13,251 nt of DNA, from assembly GCA_030425055.1 (NCBI GenBank), contig JAUHVN010000040.1:1-13251 (forward strand). The letters run 5' to 3'. The position numbers and the translations under genes were made by a program. The notes beneath the pieces are model-generated. The model had not been told where the DNA came from. It did no database searches and was given only the letters and a program-made list of their open reading frames with translations. This document shows positions 6,934 to 12,686 of this stretch, piece after piece (position 1 is the first letter of the stretch; every line of letters starts with the position of its first letter). The DNA comes from Actinomycetes bacterium (lineage in GTDB: Bacteria > Actinomycetota > Actinomycetes > Actinomycetales > Microbacteriaceae).

Positions 6934-7938
6934 ATGCCACGCCCGATTACCCTGTTCACCGGCCAGTGGGCCGACCTGCCGTTCGAGGAGGTCGCGCGCC
7001 TCGCGGGCGAGTGGGGCTACGACGGACTCGAGATCGCCTGCTGGGGCGACCACCTCGATGTGTCGCGGTGGGACGATGCCGACTACGTGCAGTCCCGCAA
7101 GGACATCCTCGAGCGCAACGGCCTGAAGGTGTGGGCCATCTCGAACCATCTCACCGGGCAGGCGGTGTGCGACGACCCGATCGACGCGCGGCACCGCGAC
7201 ATCCTCTCCGACCGGGTGTGGGGCGACGGCGACGCCGAGGGCGTGCGGCAGCGTGCGGCTGAGGACATGAAGGACACCGCCCGCATGGCCGCGAAGCTCG
7301 GCGTGACCCAGGTGAACGGCTTCACCGGTTCGTCGATCTGGAAGGCCGTCGCGATGTTCCCGCCGGCATCCGACGAGTTCATCGCCGCCGGCTACCAGGA
7401 CTTCGCCGACCGCTGGAACCCCATCCTCGATGTCTTCGAGGAACAGGGTGTGCGGTTCGGCCTCGAAGCGCACCCCAGCGAGATCGCCTACGACTACTGG
7501 ACGGCCAAGGCCACCCTCGAGGCGATCGACCGGCCGGGCGTCTTCGGCTTCAACTTCGACCCGTCGCACTTCGTGTGGCAGCAGCTGGACTACGTCGCCT
7601 TCGTGCTCGATTTCGCCGACCACATCTTCCACGTGCACGTCAAGGAGTCGATCACAAACCTCGACGGCCGCAACGGAGTGCTCGGTTCACACCTGCCGTG
7701 GGCCAACCCGCGCCGCGGGTGGACGTTCGTCTCGACCGGGCACGGCGCGGTGCGCTGGGAGCCGCTGTTCCGCGCGCTCAACGCGATCGGCTACGACGGG
7801 CCGACGAGCGTCGAGTGGGAGGACGCCGGAATGGACCGTCTCATCGGTGCGAAGGAAGCCGTGGGCTTCGTGCGTGCGCTCAACGAGATCACCCCGCCCG
7901 GCGCCGCCTTCGACTCGGCCTTCTCGACGAAGGCCTGA
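6934..7938 (+). CDS. Sugar phosphate isomerase/epimerase-type TIM-barrel protein
   Basis: The 334-aa protein belongs to the xylose-isomerase-like TIM-barrel (AP endonuclease 2) superfamily. It opens with PITLFTGQWADLPFEEVARL and GYDGLEIACWGDH (28-40). Candidate metal ligands sit at the barrel mouth: Glu178 (FGLEAHPSE), Asp209 (NFDPSH), His233 or His235 (HVHVKE) and Glu294 or Glu296 (SVEWED). AAGGAG at 6920-6925 precedes the ATG by 8 nt. It is probably in one operon with the dehydrogenase upstream, a common pairing in which the oxidised (keto) sugar is isomerised or epimerised. The alpha subunits of C-glycoside deglycosidases belong to the same superfamily, so it might act on a keto-glycoside. 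It lacks the VSLYS-type N-terminus of those subunits, and I do not assign a substrate. Confidence 0.85.
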   Translation: MPRPITLFTGQWADLPFEEVARLAGEWGYDGLEIACWGDHLDVSRWDDADYVQSRKDILERNGLKVWAISNHLTGQAVCDDPIDARHRDILSDRVWGDGDAEGVRQRAAEDMKDTARMAAKLGVTQVNGFTGSSIWKAVAMFPPASDEFIAAGYQDFADRWNPILDVFEEQGVRFGLEAHPSEIAYDYWTAKATLEAIDRPGVFGFNFDPSHFVWQQLDYVAFVLDFADHIFHVHVKESITNLDGRNGVLGSHLPWANPRRGWTFVSTGHGAVRWEPLFRALNAIGYDGPTSVEWEDAGMDRLIGAKEAVGFVRALNEITPPGAAFDSAFSTKA

Positions 7939-7976
7939 CCGGCGACACATTCCGACGCGGGCGGATGCCGCAGCCC

Positions 7977-7982
7977 TAGGCT
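7977..7982 (+). promoter_or_regulatory. -10 box of the thioesterase gene, leaderless
   Basis: TAGGCT is followed by GTGCGC and then the GTG at 7989, giving the 6-nt spacing expected for a leaderless start. No Shine-Dalgarno sequence is present. The gene may thus be transcribed separately from the operon ending at 7938. Confidence 0.45.
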
Positions 7983-7988
7983 GTGCGC

Positions 7989-8978
7989 GTGAGCACGCCT
8001 GCGCCGACCACCCCGCTCGCGGGTCGCGACGACCGCGTCACGATGCGGTTCCTGAGCCTGCCGCACGACGCGGCGGCGGGCGGTGCCACGGTCGCCGCGG
8101 GAAGCGTCATGGAGTGGATCGACCAGGCCGGCTACGCGTGCGCCGTCGGGTGGAGCGGCGCCTACTGCGTGACCGCCTACGTCGGCAACGTGCACCACAG
8201 CCGGCCGATCGCGCCGGGCTCGCTCGTCGCCGTGCACGCCCGCATCGTCCACACCGGAACATCGAGCATGCACGTGGCGGTGACAGTCGAGTCCGTCGAC
8301 ATCCGTGATCGCGTTTACACGCCCAGCACGACGTGCATCCTCGTGTTCGTGGCCGTGGGCGAGGATCGTCGCCCGGTCCCCGTTCCGCAGTGGCAGCCGT
8401 CGTCGGCCGCCGACCACGAGCTCGCCGCCGCTGCGGCCGCGCGCATCGCCGACCGTGCGGCGATCAAGCGCATCATGCTCGGTCAGGAGTACAGCGACGC
8501 GACCGAGGCGCCGCGGTCGACGCTGCGCTTCCTGGTGCCGCCGAGCGCGGTGAACTTCGGCGGCGCGGCGCACGGCGGCACCGTCATGCGGTGGATCGAC
8601 GACGCGGGCTTCGCGTGCGCGGCGAGCTGGTCGAGCGATCGCGCCGTGGCCGTCTACTCGGGCGGCGTGCACTTCCTCGCGCCCGTGCGGATCGGCGCGG
8701 TGATCGAACTCGACGCGAGACTCATCTACACCGGTCCGCACAGCATGCACGTGTCGGTGCGCGTGCTCACCGCCGATCCCCGTACGCCCGCCGACACGGT
8801 GCTCACCACCCAGTGCGCCATGGTCTACGTCGACCGCGGCGACGACGGAGCGCTTCCGGTGCGACGGTGGGAGCCGGCGCTTCCCGACGACGTCCGTCTC
8901 ACCGAGCACGCGGTCGAGCTGATCCATCGCCGCTCGCAGTTGGTGCCCATTCCGGCCGAGCTCACTCTGCGGGACTGA
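7989..8978 (+). CDS. Acyl-CoA thioesterase with two hotdog domains
   Basis: The 329-aa protein is a tandem of two similar hotdog domains of the acyl-CoA hydrolase (4-hydroxybenzoyl-CoA/BFIT) type. The first half has a GG....GSVMEWIDQAGYACA segment near residues 31-51, then YVGNVHHSRPIAPGSLV and HTGTSSMHVAV. The second half repeats this as AHGGTVMRWIDDAGFACA, GGVHFLAPVRIGAVI and YTGPHSMHVSV. It would hydrolyse a CoA thioester to free acid and CoA in the cytoplasm. A role in releasing CoA from stalled or dead-end intermediates of the adjacent CoA-dependent beta-ketoadipate steps is inference. The GTG at 7989 is preferred over the GTG at 7983 because TAGGCT ends 6 nt before it. The next gene, pcaI, begins 83 nt downstream behind its own control region. 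Confidence 0.82.
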   Translation: MSTPAPTTPLAGRDDRVTMRFLSLPHDAAAGGATVAAGSVMEWIDQAGYACAVGWSGAYCVTAYVGNVHHSRPIAPGSLVAVHARIVHTGTSSMHVAVTVESVDIRDRVYTPSTTCILVFVAVGEDRRPVPVPQWQPSSAADHELAAAAAARIADRAAIKRIMLGQEYSDATEAPRSTLRFLVPPSAVNFGGAAHGGTVMRWIDDAGFACAASWSSDRAVAVYSGGVHFLAPVRIGAVIELDARLIYTGPHSMHVSVRVLTADPRTPADTVLTTQCAMVYVDRGDDGALPVRRWEPALPDDVRLTEHAVELIHRRSQLVPIPAELTLRD

Positions 8979-9004
8979 CGCTCGCGCCCATCGACGAGTG
9001 AGAG

Positions 9005-9010
9005 TAGTGT
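9005..9010 (+). promoter_or_regulatory. Possible -10 box of the pcaIJF operon
   Basis: TAGTGT fits TANNNT and lies 52 nt before the pcaI ATG, which puts the start point near 9017. No clear -35 is found at the right distance, as expected for a promoter that needs an activator. The palindromic operator at 9033-9047 would lie in the early transcribed region. Confidence 0.3.
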
Positions 9011-9032
9011 TGTGATCGTAATGCGTACATGT

Positions 9033-9047
9033 GTTCGCATAGCGAAC
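9033..9047 (+). promoter_or_regulatory. Putative PcaR operator, perfect 15-bp palindrome
   Basis: GTTCGC-ATA-GCGAAC has two perfect 6-bp arms around a 3-bp spacer. The PcaR site I recall from Pseudomonas pcaIJ (GTTCGATAATCGCAC) is also 15 bp, starts with GTTCG and is roughly palindromic. Here the site stands directly in front of pcaI, and an IclR-type pcaR gene follows the operon. Binding could activate or repress. The DNA lies between the suggested -10 and the ribosome binding site, which would more simply suit repression. Confidence 0.55.
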
Positions 9048-9061
9048 GCTCGGAGGTGGCG

Positions 9062-9805
9062 ATGATCGACAAGACCGTGGCGGATGCGGCATCCGCCGTC
9101 GACGGCATCGAAGACGGGGCGACCGTCATGATCGGCGGGTTCGGGCGCGCCGGGCAGCCCGTCGAGCTGATCGACGCGCTCATCGCGCAGGGGGCGGGCG
9201 ACCTCACGATCGTCAACAACAACGCCGGCAACGGCGACGTCGGCCTGGCGGCGCTGCTCGCGAAGCGGCGGGTGCGCAAGATCATCTGCTCCTTTCCGCG
9301 GCAGCACGACTCGTGGGTCTTCGACGGTCTCTTCCGCGACGGCGACATCGAGCTCGAGCTGGTGCCGCAGGGCAACCTCGCCGAGCGGATCCGGGCGGCC
9401 GGCGCGGGCATCGGCGCCTTCTTCAGCCCGACCGGCGTGGGCACTCAGCTCGCCGAGGGCAAGGAGGCACGCACCATCGACGGGCGCGACTACGTGCTCG
9501 AGTATCCGATCCGGGCCGATGTCGCGTTGATCAGCGCCCTCCAGGCCGACCGATGGGGCAACCTCGTCTACCGCGAGACCGCCCGCAACTTCGGTCCGAT
9601 CATGGCGACCGCGGCCGCGCGCACGATCGTCCAGGTCGACGAGATCGTGCCGCTGGGCACCCTCGACCCGGAGGCCGTCGTCACCCCCGGTCTCTTCGTC
9701 GACCGGGTCGTCGCCGTCGGCGCGCGACGCTGGCTCGACGACGGCGCGTTCGTCGGCGGCGTCGACGTCGAGGGCAACCCCCTGTCCGAGGAGGTCACCC
9801 GATGA
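9062..9805 (+). CDS. pcaI: 3-oxoadipate CoA-transferase subunit A
   Basis: PcaI is the alpha subunit of the enzyme that moves CoA from succinyl-CoA to beta-ketoadipate. The 247-aa protein has the family I CoA-transferase motif GATVMIGGFGRAGQP (residues 19-33), the PcaI-typical SFPRQHDS, and VPQGNLAERIRAAGAGIGAF followed by SPTGVGT. The start is ATG 9062, since GGAGG (9052-9056) precedes it by 5 nt; an in-frame ATG at 9029 would make the operator part of the coding sequence. The stop overlaps the pcaJ start (ATGA), as expected for two subunits made in equal amounts. A 14-codon frame (9021-9065) ends at the start of this gene. Confidence 0.93.
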   Translation: MIDKTVADAASAVDGIEDGATVMIGGFGRAGQPVELIDALIAQGAGDLTIVNNNAGNGDVGLAALLAKRRVRKIICSFPRQHDSWVFDGLFRDGDIELELVPQGNLAERIRAAGAGIGAFFSPTGVGTQLAEGKEARTIDGRDYVLEYPIRADVALISALQADRWGNLVYRETARNFGPIMATAAARTIVQVDEIVPLGTLDPEAVVTPGLFVDRVVAVGARRWLDDGAFVGGVDVEGNPLSEEVTR

Positions 9806-10488
9806 CCACCCGCATCTCGCGGCAGCAGCTCGCCGCCCGCATCGCCGCCGACATCCCCGAAGGCGCCTACGTGAACCTCGGCATCGGTGCGCCGACACTC
9901 GTCGCGAACCACCTGCCCGACGACCTCGAGATCATCCTGCACACCGAGAACGGACTGCTCGGCATGGGGCCCGCTCCGGCCGAGGGCCAGGTCGATCCCG
10001 ACCTCATCAACGCCGGCAAGCAGCCGGTCACCGCGCTGCCGGGCGCCGCCTACTTCCATCACGCCGATTCGTTCGGCATGATGCGCGGCGGCCACCTCGA
10101 CGTCTGCGTGCTGGGTGCGTTCCAGGTGTCGCAGGCCGGAGACCTCGCCAACTGGTCGACCGGCGCCCCCGGTGCGATCCCCGCGGTCGGCGGCGCGATG
10201 GACCTCGCGATCGGCGCGAAGTCGGTCTACGTCATGACCGACCTGCTCGCCAAGACCGGCGAGTCGAAGCTCGTGGCATCCTGTAGCTATCCGCTCACGG
10301 GCGTCGGCTGCGTCACGCGCGTCTACACCGACCACGCCGTCTTCGACGTGACCGATGCCGGCTTCGCAGTGCGCGAGGCCTTCGGCGACACGACCGTCGC
10401 CGAGCTCGAGGCGCTCACCGGACTCGCGCTGGTCGATGCGACGGTGGTCCCTGAACGGGCGAAGCGACACGAAGGGAAGGATGCCTGA
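9802..10488 (+). CDS. pcaJ: 3-oxoadipate CoA-transferase subunit B
   Basis: PcaJ is the beta subunit and carries the catalytic glutamate that forms the enzyme-CoA thioester. In the 228-aa product this is Glu49 in LHTENGLLG (46-54), an exact match to the family I CoA-transferase signature. GAYVNLGIGAPTLVANHLP near the N-terminus and GGAMDLAIGAKSVYVMT in the middle are also typical. It begins inside the pcaI stop codon, and its stop is one base before the pcaF ATG. Together with PcaI and PcaF it completes the last two steps of the beta-ketoadipate pathway. Confidence 0.94.
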   Translation: MTTRISRQQLAARIAADIPEGAYVNLGIGAPTLVANHLPDDLEIILHTENGLLGMGPAPAEGQVDPDLINAGKQPVTALPGAAYFHHADSFGMMRGGHLDVCVLGAFQVSQAGDLANWSTGAPGAIPAVGGAMDLAIGAKSVYVMTDLLAKTGESKLVASCSYPLTGVGCVTRVYTDHAVFDVTDAGFAVREAFGDTTVAELEALTGLALVDATVVPERAKRHEGKDA

Positions 10489-10489
10489 C

Positions 10490-11665
10490 ATGACCGCCTC
10501 CTACATCTACGACGCCGTGCGCACCCCGTTCGGACGCGCGGGCGGTGCGCTCAGCGGCATCCGCCCCGACGACCTCGCCGCGACGGTGATGCGCGCGACC
10601 GTCGAGCGCACCGGCATCGACCCGGCCGTGATCGACGACGTGATCTTCGGCGATGCGAACCAGGCCGGAGAGGACAATCGCAACGTCGCCCGCATGGGGG
10701 CGCTGCTCGCGGGGCTCCCGACGACCGTCACCGGCGTCACCGTCAACCGCCTGTGCGCGTCGTCGGTCGAATCGGTCGTCCAGGGGTCGCGAGCGATCGA
10801 GACCGGCGACACCGACGTGGTGCTCGCGGGCGGCGTCGAGTCGATGAGCCGCGCGCCGTACGTCGTCGAGAAGGCCTCGCGCCCGTTCCCCGCGGTCGGC
10901 AACCAGACGCTGTGGAACACCGCGATCGGCTGGCGCATGGTCAACCGGCGGCTGCCGAAGGAGTGGACCATCTCGAACGGCGAGTCCGCCGAGAAGATCG
11001 CGCGCGAGTGGGGCATCTCGCGTCAGGAGCAGGACGAGTTCGCCGTGCGCTCGCACCGCCTCGCCGCGCAGGCGTGGGATGCCGGTGTCTACGACGGCGA
11101 GGTCGTCGCGGTCGAGGGCGTCGATCTGGCCCGCGACGAGGGGATCCGCCCCGACTCGTCGCTCGAGAAGCTCGCGGGTCTGCCCGCCCTGTTCGCGAAG
11201 GACGACGCCGGATCGGTGACGGCCGGCAACTCGTCGCCCATCAACGACGGCGCCTCGGCGGTGCTGCTGGGCGCCGAGGGTGCGATCGACGCCGAACCGC
11301 TTGCGCGCATCACCGGCCGCGGCAGCCACGGCGTCGACCCCGATGACTTCCCGATCGCCCCGATCGAGGCGGCGAACAAGGCGCTCGCGCGTGCGGGTCG
11401 CACGTGGGCCGACGTCGACTTCGTCGAGCTCAACGAGGCGTTCGCGTCGCAGTCGATCGCGTGCCTGCGCGGCTGGCCCGACCTCGATCCCGAGAAGCTC
11501 AACATCCACGGCGGTGCGCTCGCGATCGGGCATCCGCTCGGCGCCTCGGGCGGCCGCATCATCGGCCACGCCGCGCACGAGCTCGCCCGGCGCGGCGGGG
11601 GTGTCGCCGTCGCCGCGATCTGCATCGGGGTGGGGCAGGGCCTCGCGGTCGTGCTGGAGCGCTGA
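10490..11665 (+). CDS. pcaF: 3-oxoadipyl-CoA thiolase
   Basis: PcaF splits beta-ketoadipyl-CoA with CoA into succinyl-CoA and acetyl-CoA. The 391-aa protein is a full-length thiolase: nucleophile Cys89 in VNRLCASS, NEAFA at 315-319, His348 in GGALAIGHPLGASG, and the second active-site cysteine Cys378 in CIGVGQG. The N-terminus YIYDAVRTPFGRAGGALS is characteristic of PcaF rather than generic acetyl-CoA acetyltransferases. GGGAAGG (10474-10480) lies 9 nt before the chosen ATG; a second in-frame ATG at 10481 would overlap pcaJ and add three residues. A large inverted repeat starts at its stop codon and may end or attenuate the transcript. Confidence 0.93.
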   Translation: MTASYIYDAVRTPFGRAGGALSGIRPDDLAATVMRATVERTGIDPAVIDDVIFGDANQAGEDNRNVARMGALLAGLPTTVTGVTVNRLCASSVESVVQGSRAIETGDTDVVLAGGVESMSRAPYVVEKASRPFPAVGNQTLWNTAIGWRMVNRRLPKEWTISNGESAEKIAREWGISRQEQDEFAVRSHRLAAQAWDAGVYDGEVVAVEGVDLARDEGIRPDSSLEKLAGLPALFAKDDAGSVTAGNSSPINDGASAVLLGAEGAIDAEPLARITGRGSHGVDPDDFPIAPIEAANKALARAGRTWADVDFVELNEAFASQSIACLRGWPDLDPEKLNIHGGALAIGHPLGASGGRIIGHAAHELARRGGGVAVAAICIGVGQGLAVVLER

Positions 11666-11761
11666 CCGTGCTGCGCCCAACTCCTCCAATTCGCGGCGAG
11701 AACGGTCGAATCCGCAGCTCTCTGCCTGCTCGCGCCCGATTCTGCAGGAGTTGGGCACGGT
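11665..11761. repeat. Large inverted repeat between pcaF and pcaR
   Basis: CCCAACTCCT (11676-11685) pairs perfectly with AGGAGTTGGG (11746-11755). Outside it ACCGTG (11665-11670) pairs with CACGGT (11756-11761), giving 16 paired bases with one 5-nt bulge. Inside, AATTCGCGGCGAG (left) is partly complementary to the facing right-hand sequence, so the fold could continue. The loop between the strong arms is 60 nt. The right arm contains the AGGAG and nearly all of the GTG start of the next gene. It could be a bidirectional terminator, a translational lock, or a small palindromic mobile element. Confidence 0.7.
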
Positions 11762-12533
11762 GAATGTCGAAGCCGAGCCCGGCGAGGTGGTGCAGTCCCT
11801 CGCGCGAGGGCTCTCCGTCATCCGCGCGTTCGACGCCGACAACCCCGAACTGACGCTGAGCGACGTCGCGCGCCGCACCGATCTCACCCGCGCGGCGGCG
11901 CGCCGGTTCCTGCGCACCCTGGTGTCGCTCGGCTACGTGCGCACCGACGGCAAGCTCTTCGCGCTGACCCCGCGCGTGCTCGAGCTCGGCTACGGTTACC
12001 TCTCCTCGCTGTCGCTGCCCGAGGTGGTGCAGCCGCACCTCGAGCGGCTGTCTCGCGAGGTCGACGAGAGCGTGTCGGCCGCCGTCTTGGACGGCTCCGA
12101 CGTCGTCTACGTCGCCCGCGTGCCGACGCGGCGCATCATGAGCGTCCGCATCACGATCGGCACCCGCTTCCCCGCCTACGCGACGAGCATGGGCCGGGTG
12201 CTGCTGGCGGGGATGCCGCGATTCGAGCGGGATGCCGCGGTCGAGGCATCCGCTCTCGAAGCCCTCACCGAGCGCACCGTGACCGACCCCGCCGCGCTCG
12301 CGAAAGAGCTCGATCGCGTCGCCGAGCAGGGCTGGTCGATCGTCGACGGTGAGCTCGAGGACGGGCTGCGGTCGGTCGCCGTGCCGCTCCACGACCGCCG
12401 CGGCGCGGTCGTCGCCGCGATCAACGTGTCGACGAGCGCGACCCGCGACACCGTCGATCGGGTGCGCGAGGTGTACCTGCCGCCGCTGCGCGCGGCCGCC
12501 GTACAGATCGATGCGGAACTGCGTCTGGTGTGA
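11760..12533 (+). CDS. pcaR: IclR-family transcriptional regulator, PcaR type
   Basis: The 257-aa DNA-binding protein has an N-terminal winged helix (about residues 10-70: SLARGLSVIRAF, LTLSDVARRTDLTRAAARRFLRTLVSLGYV) and a C-terminal effector domain. The latter includes SLPEVVQPHLERL, VYVARVPTRRIMSVRI and GTRFPAYATSMGRVLLAG, sequences typical of PcaR/PobR/CatR-type IclR regulators of aromatic catabolism. It should sense beta-ketoadipate or protocatechuate and act on the palindrome before pcaI. Start: GTG 11760, with AGGAG (11746-11750) 9 nt upstream; the nearby ATG at 11764 is out of frame. Both ribosome binding site and start lie in the right arm of the inverted repeat, so expression from a pcaF read-through transcript could be limited. 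No separate promoter is evident. Confidence 0.88.
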   Translation: MNVEAEPGEVVQSLARGLSVIRAFDADNPELTLSDVARRTDLTRAAARRFLRTLVSLGYVRTDGKLFALTPRVLELGYGYLSSLSLPEVVQPHLERLSREVDESVSAAVLDGSDVVYVARVPTRRIMSVRITIGTRFPAYATSMGRVLLAGMPRFERDAAVEASALEALTERTVTDPAALAKELDRVAEQGWSIVDGELEDGLRSVAVPLHDRRGAVVAAINVSTSATRDTVDRVREVYLPPLRAAAVQIDAELRLV

Positions 12534-12570
12534 TCCGTACCCCGCACCTCTTTATGCCCGCATCACGCAT

Positions 12571-12605
12571 ACTTATGACTGAAACAGACTGAATCGACCT
12601 AGACT
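12571..12605 (+). promoter_or_regulatory. Promoter of the deglycosidase-like gene with ACTTATGAC element
   Basis: TAGACT at 12600-12605 is a TANNNT -10 box. ACTTATGAC at 12571-12579 ends 20 nt before it, identical in sequence and spacing to the element at 5606-5614 before the Gfo/Idh operon. The start would be near 12612, leaving a leader of about 75 nt. Direct repeats of GACTGAA lie between the two boxes. Confidence 0.5.
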
Positions 12606-12608
12606 GGA
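12577..12608 (+). repeat. Direct repeats GACTGAA in the promoter
   Basis: GACTGAA occurs at 12577-12583 and again at 12587-12593, one helical turn (10 bp) apart. A related GACTGGA at 12602-12608 overlaps the -10 box. Repeats in helical phase within a promoter are often sites for a regulator; which one cannot be told. Confidence 0.4.
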
Positions 12609-12686
12609 TACCGGCCCGAGGTCGTGTCGCACCGCGGCGGTGAACCCTCACGGGGCCCTTCGTATCCGAGCAGAGAGCGAGCAGTG

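Noticed and set aside
7939..7976. Possible terminator after the TIM-barrel gene (GCGGATGCCGC)
   Set aside because: The stem is imperfect and short and no T-run follows, so a terminator cannot be supported.
9029..9061. Upstream ATG for pcaI
   Set aside because: No ribosome binding site, and the extension would be encoded by the operator palindrome. GGAGG supports ATG 9062.
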